DNA of 64,000 bases from Bacteroidales bacterium (GCA_029931975.1 JAOZQY010000005.1:53682-117681), one strand, 5' to 3'. Shown: positions 27,727 to 36,868, numbered from the stretch's first letter. The notes: a model not told the origin generated them from the sequence alone. Program-made: numbers and translations.

Positions 27727-29763
27727 ATGATAAGAATGAAAGGTATACTGATTAGTGGAGCCATTATCCTGGCAATTGGAGCTGTCCTCATCTTTGGAGG
27801 ACGCTGGGCACGTGGCCATGTGAACTATATGACTGCGGCAGAAGATCACCCGCGTACCTGCTGGAGCTGTCATATATACACACAGAGGGATAATTTCATT
27901 GCCAAACTAATGAACGAGACTTATGTCTCACCTTATAAGCTGGATATCTCACAGGATGGCAGCACCCTATTTATAGTTGGGCAGGAATCCAACGAACTGG
28001 TAGTGGTGAATACTGAAACAGCTAAGGTCTTGGAAAAGATACCAGTAGGACTAAAGCCTCATACAGTGATCCTTAGTCCGGACGGAAAAAGTGCCTATGT
28101 AAGCAACCAGTGGGCAGACAACATCTTTCGCATCGACCTGGAAAACAGTAAGGTGGTAGATACACTTGTGGGTGGAGCGGGACCTGCCGGCATGGTGATC
28201 AGTGCGGATGGAAAGGACCTCTGGTGTGTAAACTCCTACTCCAACAACATTTCTATCTTCAACCTGGACAATATGCAGGAACGCAGAAGACTGAAAGCCG
28301 GAAACAATCCCGTTTCAATCACTATGACCCCTGATGGCAGTGAAGTTTATGTTAGTAGTCGACGCAGCGTGGATGTACCGCACATGACCCATCCCCTGAC
28401 TGAAATAACCGTCGCAGGTACAAAGTACCAGCGTGTGAACAACCGCCATATGTTCCAGGATGCCTACATTATGGAAACAGTGGATGTAAGTCCTTCGGGT
28501 GACCTGGTCATTGCCACCCTGATCCGTCCGAAAAACCTGCTCCCCACAGTGCAGATCGAAAGGGGCTGGATGATGACCCAGGGCCTGGGCATCATTGAAA
28601 GGAAAAGTGGACGAATGGTGCAATTACTTCTGGACGAACCCAATTCCTTCTATGCAGATCCTTTCGGGCTGGTCATCACCCCCGACGGAAAGAGAGCCTT
28701 CGTTTCCCATGGAGCCGTTGACAAGGTCACAGCCATTGACCTGGATACGCTCCGTCAAGTGCTTGCTGAAGCTCCCGACGAGGAATTAGAGGACTATGCC
28801 AATGACCTGGGATTAAGCAGCCGCTTTGTAATTGGCCGCATTCCCACCGGAAGCAATCCAAAAGGCATGGTACTATCGCCAGATGGGAAATTACTCTATG
28901 TGGCCGAAAGACTGAATGACCGGATCGCCGTTATTAATACAGAAAGTCTGGAAACAATAAAGACCATCGGACTGGAAGGACCCAAAAGACGCACGGTGGC
29001 CCGTCATGGAAGGCAGGTGCTGAATAATGCAAAAGGAACCTTCCAGGGTCAATACGCATGCTATACCTGTCACCCCGACGCCCATGAAGACGGACTGGTC
29101 TACAACATGGCCGCATCGGATATGGGACGCAACCTGGCCAATGTGCAAAGTCTGCGGGACATCGGAGATATTCCGCCTTACAAATGGAACGGAAAAAATC
29201 AAACCATCTACAAACAGGACGGCATGCGTTTCTCTACCATCCTGACACGCAACGAAGCCTTTACCTACAAGGATCTTGATGCCCTGGTGGCCTACATTAT
29301 CACTGACAATCCCAATCCACCCAACCTTCGTTTTAATCCCGATGGCGAATTGACTGCCGCACAACAACGTGGCAAGGAAATATTCTACAGGTCTCATGAC
29401 ACCTACGGCAATGAAATCCCGATAGAAAACCGATGTTACACCTGTCACCCGCCACCATACTTCACCAACAAGGAAATGACAGATGTGGGCACACTAGCCG
29501 ATTCAGACGATCCCATGAAGTTTGATGTACCTCAGCTTAACAATGTCTATGAATCGGGCCCCTACCTGCACGATGGGAAAGCCCCTACCCTGGAGGAGAT
29601 CTGGACCAAATTTAATGATCATGACGAACACGGAGTCGCCAACGACATGATGAAGGACCAGCTGAACGATCTGGTAGAATACCTGAAGTCGCTCCGGGAT
29701 GCCAAGTATTATATGGACGAAGCTAAGGCCTACGAGGCTTCACTTTCAAAAAAAAATAAATAG
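27727..29763 (+). CDS. YncE-type beta-propeller fused to a MauG/cytochrome c peroxidase-like domain, three CxxCH
   Basis: 678 residues. An N-terminal signal anchor (about residues 4-24) is followed by C-W-S-C-H near residue 44, a seven-bladed YncE/YVTN propeller (for example IPVGLKPHTVILSPDGKSAY, and GSNPKGMVLSPDGKLLYVAE) up to about residue 420, then C-Y-T-C-H near 444 and C-Y-T-C-H near 568 in a di-haem peroxidase-like domain that ends with LPQLNN-type and GPYLHDGKAPTLEEIW sequence (the latter a classic MauG/CCP block). It should be a periplasmic or surface electron carrier or oxidase. The previous gene supplies another single-haem propeller; both need c-type cytochrome maturation. Confidence 0.8.
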   Translation: MIRMKGILISGAIILAIGAVLIFGGRWARGHVNYMTAAEDHPRTCWSCHIYTQRDNFIAKLMNETYVSPYKLDISQDGSTLFIVGQESNELVVVNTETAKVLEKIPVGLKPHTVILSPDGKSAYVSNQWADNIFRIDLENSKVVDTLVGGAGPAGMVISADGKDLWCVNSYSNNISIFNLDNMQERRRLKAGNNPVSITMTPDGSEVYVSSRRSVDVPHMTHPLTEITVAGTKYQRVNNRHMFQDAYIMETVDVSPSGDLVIATLIRPKNLLPTVQIERGWMMTQGLGIIERKSGRMVQLLLDEPNSFYADPFGLVITPDGKRAFVSHGAVDKVTAIDLDTLRQVLAEAPDEELEDYANDLGLSSRFVIGRIPTGSNPKGMVLSPDGKLLYVAERLNDRIAVINTESLETIKTIGLEGPKRRTVARHGRQVLNNAKGTFQGQYACYTCHPDAHEDGLVYNMAASDMGRNLANVQSLRDIGDIPPYKWNGKNQTIYKQDGMRFSTILTRNEAFTYKDLDALVAYIITDNPNPPNLRFNPDGELTAAQQRGKEIFYRSHDTYGNEIPIENRCYTCHPPPYFTNKEMTDVGTLADSDDPMKFDVPQLNNVYESGPYLHDGKAPTLEEIWTKFNDHDEHGVANDMMKDQLNDLVEYLKSLRDAKYYMDEAKAYEASLSKKNK

Positions 29764-29765
29764 AA

Positions 29766-30839
29766 ATGAGAAAAGCACTGATCATCACGGGTCTCTGCAT
29801 GGTTATTCCCATGTTTATTATGGCCTCTGAACCTGAGAGAAAGAACAGTACGATGCCAATCTGGGGAAACTGGGAGAACTTTACTACAAAAAACGGACTT
29901 CCTGCCAATAAAATTTATTGTGTACGAGCCGATGGCGACCGGGTCTGGATCGGCACCAGTCACGGGCTGGTACTTTATGAAAATGATGAGTTCAGAACCT
30001 TTACTGTAGAGGATGGACTGGCACACCCGGGAGTGCTTGCCATTGATGTGAGCGAACTCACAGGTGATGTATGGATCGGCACCCTGGGAGGAATGAACCG
30101 TTATTCAGGCGGACAATTTCAAACTTTCACCCAGTTTAACAGCGGGCTGGCCAACGATGTGATCTACTCAGTGGTTTGTGATGGCAAGGATATCTGGTGC
30201 GCCACCGGTGGTGGTGCGGGTCACTACGACACCTACAAGGAAGAGTGGGAAATTTATACTGAGCGTAATGCGCCCATGCATGAGCCCTGGACCTACGGCG
30301 TTTGTGCCGGTGATGATAAGATCTGGATTGCCGCCTGGGGCGGTGGAGTCATCGAGTGGCAGAAGGAAAAACAAACTTTCCGCGATTATGTGGACCCCGA
30401 TGGAGAAATGGAGATTGACCTTTTCCCTGACGACGGTGTTGTTCACGATATTACCACAGCTGTATCCTATGACAATGGCATCCTCTGGGTCGCTACTTAT
30501 TTCGGCATGAGCCGCTACGATGGCTCCCACTGGAAGGGCTATTTTGACCATGACAGCGGTTTGGCCAGCAACTTCATCAATTTTGTAAGGGCAGTTGGTG
30601 ATGTGGTTTATCTCTGCACCGACGATGGTTTAAGCTCTTTTAACAGTGAAGAGTGGATTAGTTACAAAAAAACAAATACCGGAGGTGAGCATATCTTCTG
30701 GAAAGATGGTGTCTCTTCCACCAAAGCTGATCCCACCGGACTCGTCCACAGCTTTACTATCGGGGTGGATCTCCAGGGAGATGATACCATATGGGTGGCC
30801 ACTTCCTATGGGCTAAGCCGTGGAACACGTATGAATTAA
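29766..30839 (+). CDS. Two-component-regulator-propeller-type protein, secreted
   Basis: 357 residues with a signal peptide (ending MASEPE). It contains repeats of the reg_prop/HTCS sensor propeller type: FTTKNGLPANKIYCVRAD, WIGTSHGLVLYENDEFRTFT, VWIGTLGGMNRYSGGQFQTF, GLASNFINFVRAVGDVVYLC and WVATSYGLSRG. There is no histidine kinase or DNA-binding part, so it is a stand-alone sensor-like or structural propeller. It starts 2 bases after the multihaem gene, indicating co-translation. Function unknown; ligand binding for the neighbouring solute-binding proteins is a guess only. Confidence 0.75.
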   Translation: MRKALIITGLCMVIPMFIMASEPERKNSTMPIWGNWENFTTKNGLPANKIYCVRADGDRVWIGTSHGLVLYENDEFRTFTVEDGLAHPGVLAIDVSELTGDVWIGTLGGMNRYSGGQFQTFTQFNSGLANDVIYSVVCDGKDIWCATGGGAGHYDTYKEEWEIYTERNAPMHEPWTYGVCAGDDKIWIAAWGGGVIEWQKEKQTFRDYVDPDGEMEIDLFPDDGVVHDITTAVSYDNGILWVATYFGMSRYDGSHWKGYFDHDSGLASNFINFVRAVGDVVYLCTDDGLSSFNSEEWISYKKTNTGGEHIFWKDGVSSTKADPTGLVHSFTIGVDLQGDDTIWVATSYGLSRGTRMN

Positions 30840-30857
30840 GATCAGCTAAACAAACAG

Positions 30858-32153
30858 ATGATGAAAATAAAGCATATAACGAAGCTCCTGTTTCTTTTAG
30901 CAACAGGGCTGATGATGTTTTTGCCTGCTCAGCTTTTAAAAGCACAGGATAAGGATGACAATTACGGGAAAACCCCGAGTGAGATGCTTCCCTATGGAAA
31001 TTACCAGGATGCCTATATCTACCATTTCCATGAGCCCCAGCTTTTTCTTGGGGCAGGTCGCGAAAAGAAGGCACCTCCCGGACTTACCGAGGTGCGGGTC
31101 GGGGTACTGGCCCCCCTGGCAGGGGATGTTCTATCACCCCAGGGCAACCAGTTGCTCCAGGGGGCCATGCTTGCAGCGGAAATGGCCAATGCTAAGGGAG
31201 GCTACAAAGGGCTCCCTTTCAAAGTGATGCCGCACAATGACGTGGGGCTCTGGGGGGCTGCAGCCAATGAGGTGGTCAAGATGAGCGATGAAGGTTGCTG
31301 GGCTGTCCTGGGCACCATCGACGATGTGAATTCCCATGTGGCCATCCGGGTAGCCCTGAAACTGGAAATTCCGGTAGTTAACTGTGGGGATCCGGATCCC
31401 ACTTTTACCGAAACCGGCATTCCCTGGGTCATTCGGAATATTGCAGACGACCGCCAGAGCTCTTATGCCCTGGTGGACTATATTCACCGGAAGATGGAAC
31501 ATAAACGGGTGGCTGTACTTCGCCCTGATAATCGCTATGGCCGGGTAGGAATCATGGAGTTCAGGGATGCCGCCCTTCGTATCGGATACCCCCTGGTACT
31601 GGAAATTCGTTACGACATTGGTGAAACCAGCTTTACTACCCAGATCGAACGCATACGTGATTCCAACCCCGATGCCATACTGCTCTGGGGAAATGCAAAG
31701 GAGCTGGGACTAATTGTCAACCAGATCAGGGAAATGGGTCTGGAACAACCTATTTACACATCGGATCGGGCTGTGAACCCGATATTCCTGGAAACTGCAG
31801 GTGAGAATGCCGAAGGAATTATCACCACCTGCCAGTATAATCCCAAAAGTGATACACCAGAGTGGAAATATTTCCATGAGAATTACACCAAACGTTTTGG
31901 AATGGAGCCAGATGTATTTGCTGCGCACGCTTATGATGGCATGAACCTGATCATTCAATCCATTTATTTGGAAGGACTCAACAAAGCTCTGATCCGTGAC
32001 CGGCTGACTGATCGCGAGACTTTTCAGGGTTATAGAGGAGCAACAGGTGAAATAATCTTTGATCCCGCCTGGGCCGATATTGGTCCCATCTGGTTGGTTG
32101 AGATCAAAGATGGAGATTTTCATTTCTCCCCTGCATCGTGGAATTGGAAATAG
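30858..32153 (+). CDS. ABC-type solute-binding protein (peripla_BP_6, branched-chain amino acid type), orphan 1
   Basis: 431 residues with a signal peptide ending KAQ near residue 30. After a 60-residue leader segment (LPYGNYQDAYIYHFHEPQLFLGAGRE) comes a type I periplasmic-binding fold: VRVGVLAPLAGDVLSPQGNQ, AAEMANAKGGYKGLPFKV, AVLGTIDDVNSHVAIRVALK and RVAVLRPDNRYGRVGIMEF. No permease or ATPase genes are near. Similar orphan binding proteins occur in PQQ-dependent alcohol oxidation clusters together with YncE-like propellers, which is the closest parallel I can name. The ligand is unknown. Confidence 0.8.
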   Translation: MMKIKHITKLLFLLATGLMMFLPAQLLKAQDKDDNYGKTPSEMLPYGNYQDAYIYHFHEPQLFLGAGREKKAPPGLTEVRVGVLAPLAGDVLSPQGNQLLQGAMLAAEMANAKGGYKGLPFKVMPHNDVGLWGAAANEVVKMSDEGCWAVLGTIDDVNSHVAIRVALKLEIPVVNCGDPDPTFTETGIPWVIRNIADDRQSSYALVDYIHRKMEHKRVAVLRPDNRYGRVGIMEFRDAALRIGYPLVLEIRYDIGETSFTTQIERIRDSNPDAILLWGNAKELGLIVNQIREMGLEQPIYTSDRAVNPIFLETAGENAEGIITTCQYNPKSDTPEWKYFHENYTKRFGMEPDVFAAHAYDGMNLIIQSIYLEGLNKALIRDRLTDRETFQGYRGATGEIIFDPAWADIGPIWLVEIKDGDFHFSPASWNWK

Positions 32154-32179
32154 AGAAAACAGATAAACCAAATATTGAG

Positions 32180-33046
32180 ATGAAAATAGATGCTCACTGT
32201 ATTGAAACTACAATTAAAAGCAATGAACCGGAGCTTGTGAGATTAAGTGCGAAACCGGAAGGGACCATTGTGGATGTTAACGGTGTTAAAATCGGAGGCA
32301 AAGAGATTGTAATCATGGCCGGTCCCTGTGCGGTGGAAAGTGAGGTGCAGCTTTCTGAAACAGCCAGAAGCGTCAGGGCCCAAGGAGCTTCCATCCTGCG
32401 GGGTGGCGCCTTTAAGCCCCGCACCTCTCCTTATAATTTCCAGGGACTTGGTGTCGAAGGACTGGAGATGCTGGAGAGGACCCGAAAGGAGACCGGTATG
32501 CCGGTAGTCACTGAAGTAATGGATACCCGGCAGGTAGAGACTGTTGCCAGATATGCGGATATGTTACAGATCGGTTCCAGGAATATGCAGAACTTTCCAC
32601 TCTTGAAAGAGGTTGGCCTTACTTCCAAACCCATCTTACTGAAACGGGGTATGATGGCCACCATTGATGAATACCTTTATGCTGCCGAATATTTACTCTC
32701 TCAGGGCAACTCCCAGGTTGTATTGTGTGAAAGGGGTATCCGGACCTTTGAATCATCTACCCGTTATACTCTCGATTTAAATGCCATTCCTGTACTCAAG
32801 CAGCGCACCCACCTGCCGGTAATAGTGGATCCAAGTCACGGGACAGGGATCCGATCGCTGGTTGCCACCATGGCAGGTGCTGCTATTGCTGCAGGTGCAG
32901 ACGGACTCTTAACGGAGGTTCACTTCAAACCCGAAGAAGCACTCTCTGATGGTTCACAATCTCTCTACCCTGAACAGTTCGGGGAAATGATGAGAAATAT
33001 CAGGAAGATTGCTGAGGCTGTGAGCCGCAACATTCACTCGCTCTAA
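32180..33046 (+). CDS. aroF: 3-deoxy-7-phosphoheptulonate (DAHP) synthase, AroF/type I-beta, short form
   Basis: About 288 residues from ATG 32180; an earlier ATG at 32138 overlaps the preceding gene and adds nothing conserved. The barrel is complete: IMAGPCAVES, RGGAFKPRTSPYNFQG, QIGSRNMQNF, LLKRGMMATIDEYLYAAEY, CERGIRTFE and VIVDPSHGTG with the phosphate and metal residues. The enzyme condenses phosphoenolpyruvate with erythrose 4-phosphate to start aromatic biosynthesis in the cytoplasm. Before the barrel only about 35 residues remain, so most of the ferredoxin-like regulatory domain seen in the Thermotoga enzyme is missing. It is embedded between two exported solute-binding proteins, an unusual place for a biosynthetic gene. 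Confidence 0.85.
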   Translation: MKIDAHCIETTIKSNEPELVRLSAKPEGTIVDVNGVKIGGKEIVIMAGPCAVESEVQLSETARSVRAQGASILRGGAFKPRTSPYNFQGLGVEGLEMLERTRKETGMPVVTEVMDTRQVETVARYADMLQIGSRNMQNFPLLKEVGLTSKPILLKRGMMATIDEYLYAAEYLLSQGNSQVVLCERGIRTFESSTRYTLDLNAIPVLKQRTHLPVIVDPSHGTGIRSLVATMAGAAIAAGADGLLTEVHFKPEEALSDGSQSLYPEQFGEMMRNIRKIAEAVSRNIHSL

Positions 33047-33058
33047 GACTGCCAGGTC

Positions 33059-34162
33059 TTGACCCGGCATGCCATATACTTTTTCCTGTTGGCGTTTATT
33101 CTGCCTTTCAAAGGTATAGCTCAAAATCAGCAGTTCTTCCCCCCGGATCACCTCTCTCCAGATGGTAAGATAAGTATTGGCCTATTGCTTCCCGACCGTA
33201 CATATATGGATGTTATGGCAGCAGCAGAGCTGGCCATTGAACAAGCCAATGAATCAGGAGGTTATCTAAACCGGGAATTTGAACTGGTGGTTCGAACAGC
33301 CGAAGGATTGTGGGGAGCAGGTTCCAAAGAATCGGTCAGCCTGGTATATGAGGACCATGCACGTGCAATCATTGGTTACCTGGATGGCCGGAACGGACAC
33401 CTTGCCGAACAGGTGGCCACCAAATCACACCTCACCTATATCGAAACCATGGCAACTGAGCCCACCCTTTCCCAGGCTTTCGTCCCCTGGTTCATGCGGG
33501 TGGTACCCAACGATAACCAGCAGTCAGCTGTGATTCTAAAGCAAATTCTACAGGAAGGCGGAGGAACAATCGGCGTTCTCTCCACAGATACCTACGATAC
33601 CAGGTATGCAGTAAGGAGCCTCACAAAGGCCGTGGCCCGGGAAACTGGCATGGCCCCGGTAATTTTTGAAATAGACAGCTCCTCCATTCACCAACGAAAA
33701 GTTGTTGAGCAGATGCTCAGTAGTCACATCGACCATCTTGTTATTCCCTTTGATGCTGACTTTCTCAGAGATCTAATCATAACACTGAGACAAGTTAAGC
33801 CGGAGCTAAAAATTTACGGCACCCTCCACTTTACCATAGGTGTGGAGAAGAGGAATTCCGGCTGGAGTCAGTACGAAGGAGTCTATATGATCAGGCCCCA
33901 TGTAGACAGAAAAAGATTCAGCTTCCTGCCCGATACGCGCTCCGCCTATATATACGATGCAGTTATGCTTGTAATCAACGCCATCCATAAGGCAGGCACA
34001 GAGAGGGAAACAATCACACATTTTATATCCGAATCAGTATATTCCGGCGGGGTCACGGGTAGCTACTCATTTGATGAACTTGGGAACAGGCAGAATCTTC
34101 CGGGGCTGATCCATATAGAAAAGGGAGTCCCACGGATGATCACATCCCCCATAAAACCTTAG
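33059..34162 (+). CDS. ABC-type solute-binding protein (peripla_BP_6), orphan 2
   Basis: 367 residues starting with TTG at 33059, 12 bases after aroF; no in-frame ATG precedes the signal peptide (FFLLAFILPFKGIAQ), so the alternative start is needed. The fold is a type I periplasmic-binding protein: KISIGLLLPDRTYMDVMAAAELAIEQANESGG, HARAIIGYLDGRNGHLAEQVA, MRVVPNDNQQSAVILKQIL. It is diverged from orphan 1 and about 65 residues shorter. It closes the co-directional cluster. Ligand unknown. Confidence 0.75.
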   Translation: MTRHAIYFFLLAFILPFKGIAQNQQFFPPDHLSPDGKISIGLLLPDRTYMDVMAAAELAIEQANESGGYLNREFELVVRTAEGLWGAGSKESVSLVYEDHARAIIGYLDGRNGHLAEQVATKSHLTYIETMATEPTLSQAFVPWFMRVVPNDNQQSAVILKQILQEGGGTIGVLSTDTYDTRYAVRSLTKAVARETGMAPVIFEIDSSSIHQRKVVEQMLSSHIDHLVIPFDADFLRDLIITLRQVKPELKIYGTLHFTIGVEKRNSGWSQYEGVYMIRPHVDRKRFSFLPDTRSAYIYDAVMLVINAIHKAGTERETITHFISESVYSGGVTGSYSFDELGNRQNLPGLIHIEKGVPRMITSPIKP

Positions 34163-34212
34163 ACATGCGAACAAACAGCCTGTTGATCAATCTGTGTATC
34201 CCCAAAACATGA

Positions 34213-34470
34213 CTAAACCGCTACCATCTGATTGTTGTCTAGTTTCACTAATCCTTTGATTCTGATTGATCCAGGAGAAACTTCATTCAGAAAAGCCGCC
34301 AGATTATTAAGTGAAATACCGTTTGTGGTTTTAATGACGTATGCAGCGTAATCGGGGCGGCCACTTCCAGGCAGTGTGAAGTATCCCTCACTCTTCCATT
34401 CTGCCATCGGCTCAACCTCTCCCAAGGAGTGATCTGACTCCATCTCAATATCACAGAATGAGGTCACCTC
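34213..34470 (-). pseudogene. C-terminal remnant of a CobW-type (COG0523) GTPase
   Basis: About 85 codons ending at 34213. GRPDYAAYVIKTTNGISLNN, LAAFLNEVSPG and SIRIKGLVKLDNNQ follow the pattern of the CobW C-terminal domain (SxL..FL..L...R.KG.V.L...). The whole GTPase part (Walker A, CxCC) is missing. CobW-like proteins are common in corrinoid methyltransferase operons and this piece lies directly behind RACo, supporting the call. It is joined, out of frame, to a UroD-type N-terminal fragment at about 34470. Confidence 0.5.
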
Positions 34471-34575
34471 AATGGCTTCCCACAAAGGGGACCCAGGGTA
34501 TGCGCTCAGTATTCTCAAGCCTGAAGGCTATACGGATCAGTTCTTGGCTATGCTGTTGATGTGTTACATTTTGTA
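34469..34575 (-). pseudogene. N-terminal remnant of a UroD-type corrinoid methyltransferase
   Basis: In the frame that ends with TGA at 34471-34469 the minus strand reads QELIRIAFRLENTERIPW and then VPFVGSH. The block R.E..ERIPWVPFVG.H is the beginning of the uroporphyrinogen-decarboxylase-like methyltransferases (MtaA/MtbA relatives) found in corrinoid demethylation operons. No ATG is in frame and everything after GSH is missing. Only about 30 residues support the call, but the position after a corrinoid protein and RACo is what this family predicts. Confidence 0.45.
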
Positions 34576-34693
34576 TACATCGATCAGGGTATCGATTTCA
34601 CAAAAACAGGGAGTCACAGCTTTGTTACTTCGTGAAATCTCAAAATGATACCCCCATAAAATTCGCATAATGAATTAAAGAACGTAAAGTTGT

Positions 34694-36196
34694 TTAGCAC
34701 TCTATACCAGAATTATAGAATCCCATATTATCAATGAAAATATCCTGAAAATCAGGATCTCCTTCAAGATTCACATGGCTTGTCTTGTCCAGAATATCCT
34801 CAGTAAGTTTTGCATCGGAAAACAACAACATCTTGGCTCCGGTAAGGGCCGAATTTCCCAGCTTATGCATCTTATCTGCAGGACATAAGAGCATTCCTGT
34901 CCTGATCACGCTTTCGAGGTTGATATAGGTCCCAAAACCACCTGCAATGTAGACATCCTTAATGTCACCGACTCCCAGGTTATGTTCCTTAAGAAGGATA
35001 TGAAGACCTGCAGCCAGAGCTGCTTTTGCCAGTTGGAACTCCTGAATATCTTTCTGAGAAATGGTAACTGGCGGAGAGATCATTACCTCCTGTTCACCGG
35101 AAAGAATCTCTCCGAAATCCCCCAGAAATCCCTCCTCCAGAAGCACTGCCACTGCATCAATCAAACCGCTCCCGCAAATCCCCCTGGGTGCGGCGTCTCC
35201 AATGACCCTGCAATCTGTTCCATTTTGCAAAGTAGAGATCGAAGCAATGGCCCCGGGGGTGGCCAACATTCCCATGGAAATTCGTGCTCCCTCAAAAGCC
35301 GGACCGGCAGCAGTGGAGGCGCACAACAAGCGATTTTGGTTTCCAACCACAATCTCGCCGTTGGTCCCCAGATCGATCAATACAGAATAGCTCTCCCTGC
35401 TATGCATCCCGGTTGCAACGATACCAGCGAGTATGTCACTCCCCACAAAACTTCCGATGGAGGGGTAGAAACTGATCTCCGTGCAGGAGATGTTCCATCC
35501 AAGTTTCATGGAGTTGAATGTTTTTATCCCCAGGTCCTCTGATTCAAACGGATAAAAAGAGAGGGGGCGAATATCGGATGCACAGAAGAGATGCTGCATC
35601 ACTGTATTCCCCACAATAACAGTCTTCTCAAGCTTGTTGGTTCTGCCGGCACACAAGGCAGCAATCATTTGCCATATCCGATTCCGGATGAGGCTTGTCA
35701 TCTCCTGAGGTCCATTTGAAAGCGCAGCTTCAAGCCTTGTAATCAAGTCGCCACCAAATTTTGCCTGTGGATTTATACCGGTTTCAACGGCCAGGATATG
35801 GCCAGTTTTCAGATCGATCAGCTGTGCCGCCAAAGTGGTGGTCCCCAGGTCCACAGCTACCCCAAAGCCTGAGCCTGGCTTAAACTCAAAGGGGGTTTCA
35901 TCTGCCTGAATGATGGTTTCATACTGTTCCACCTCCACTACCAGGTCGCTGTCACACCTGCTCAAACATGCCAGCCTCCATTCCGGATCCAGTTTTAACT
36001 CCTGCAATCGCCTGGCGTGATATGGATCCGTTGTGACCTCTCCATCCAGAATACGAACAGCACATTTCCCACAGGTTCCCTTGCCCCCGCATGGAAACTC
36101 TACCCCATATTGATGTAGTACATCCCTTAATGGAGAACCGCGTCTTGCCTCTACAACCTTACCCTGGGGGAATAGCCGGATCTTTACTGTTTCCAA
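34694..36196 (-). CDS. Reductive activator of corrinoid proteins (RACo-like, 2Fe-2S plus ASKHA/DUF4445)
   Basis: 500 residues. The N-terminal ferredoxin domain binds a 2Fe-2S cluster through Cys36, Cys42, Cys45 (FPCGGKGTCGKC) and Cys77. From about residue 110 (GFGVAVDLGTTTLAAQLIDL) an actin-like ATPase fold follows, with VLIDLGTNGEIVVGNQNRLL, STAAGPAFEGARIS, RGICGSGLIDAVA and VYIAGGFGTYINLESVIRTG. The family uses ATP to return inactive Co(II) corrinoid to Co(I). It starts 3 bases after the stop of the corrinoid protein, so the two are translationally linked and it is the likely repair partner. Shorter than the 600-residue acetogen RACo but all key blocks are present. Confidence 0.85.
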   Translation of the reverse strand: METVKIRLFPQGKVVEARRGSPLRDVLHQYGVEFPCGGKGTCGKCAVRILDGEVTTDPYHARRLQELKLDPEWRLACLSRCDSDLVVEVEQYETIIQADETPFEFKPGSGFGVAVDLGTTTLAAQLIDLKTGHILAVETGINPQAKFGGDLITRLEAALSNGPQEMTSLIRNRIWQMIAALCAGRTNKLEKTVIVGNTVMQHLFCASDIRPLSFYPFESEDLGIKTFNSMKLGWNISCTEISFYPSIGSFVGSDILAGIVATGMHSRESYSVLIDLGTNGEIVVGNQNRLLCASTAAGPAFEGARISMGMLATPGAIASISTLQNGTDCRVIGDAAPRGICGSGLIDAVAVLLEEGFLGDFGEILSGEQEVMISPPVTISQKDIQEFQLAKAALAAGLHILLKEHNLGVGDIKDVYIAGGFGTYINLESVIRTGMLLCPADKMHKLGNSALTGAKMLLFSDAKLTEDILDKTSHVNLEGDPDFQDIFIDNMGFYNSGIEC

Positions 36197-36199
36197 ACC

Positions 36200-36868
36200 T
36201 TATGCAGCAAGCTCATTCAAATATTCCACGGCACCACGGGGATCGGGAGCATAAAAATCAGCCCCGATCTTGGCCCGAAAATCATCAGTTAATGGTGCAC
36301 CACCCACAAGTATTTTTGTCTCCGGGTGAGCCTCCTTTATCTTTGTAACAATCACCTCCATGTTAGCCATGGTCGTAGTAAGAAGTGCTGACAACCCCAC
36401 AACAGCACCTGGATTTTCTAAAAGGGACTGGTTAAAAGTATCTTCGTTAACATCCACACCCAGATCGATAATAGTCCAGCCTCCTCCCTCAACCATCATA
36501 GCCACAAGGTTTTTTCCGATATCGTGAAGATCTCCTTTGACCGTGCCAATAATAAAGGTCCCTTTCGACTTCACATCACCAGATTGAAAGAAAGGCTTGA
36601 GGTGAGTCATCGCTGCACTCATTGCTTTAGCAGACATAAGCATCTGAGGAACAAAAATTTTATTCTCGGAGAATTTTTGCCCAACACGATCCATGGCTGG
36701 AACCAATGCATCGTCAAGAATGCTGGAGGGTGAAATTCCCGTATCAAGGGCCTCTTTGGCCAGTTCATCGGCGCCATTCTGACCTTTCATATTAGGTGGA
36801 TAAGGTGAATTTTTATCTACTTTTCCAAATTCTACAGCTTCACCAAGTTTTTCTAAAATGGACTCCAT
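36200..36868 (-). CDS. Corrinoid (B12-binding) methyl-carrier protein, MtbC/MtvC-like
   Basis: 222 residues. Residues 30-90 form the four-helix cap (DALVPAMDRVGQKFSENKIF, VPQMLMSAKAM), and residues 103-220 the Rossmann B12 domain with D113-L-H115-D-I-G118 (His115 is the lower cobalt ligand), GLSALLTTTM and ILVGGAPL. Such proteins carry a methyl group on cobalt between a substrate-specific methyltransferase and a second methyltransferase. It leads a minus-strand operon with RACo and then the UroD/CobW remnants, and diverges from the AraC gene. The methyl acceptor enzyme is probably the THF methyltransferase at 40.5 kb. Confidence 0.9.
   Translation of the reverse strand: MESILEKLGEAVEFGKVDKNSPYPPNMKGQNGADELAKEALDTGISPSSILDDALVPAMDRVGQKFSENKIFVPQMLMSAKAMSAAMTHLKPFFQSGDVKSKGTFIIGTVKGDLHDIGKNLVAMMVEGGGWTIIDLGVDVNEDTFNQSLLENPGAVVGLSALLTTTMANMEVIVTKIKEAHPETKILVGGAPLTDDFRAKIGADFYAPDPRGAVEYLNELAA

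Noticed and set aside
26330..29763. Hydrazine metabolism (anammox-like) suggested by the HzsA-like gene
   Set aside because: No hydrazine synthase beta/gamma or hydrazine dehydrogenase is present, and relatives of this domain are widespread in other bacteria.
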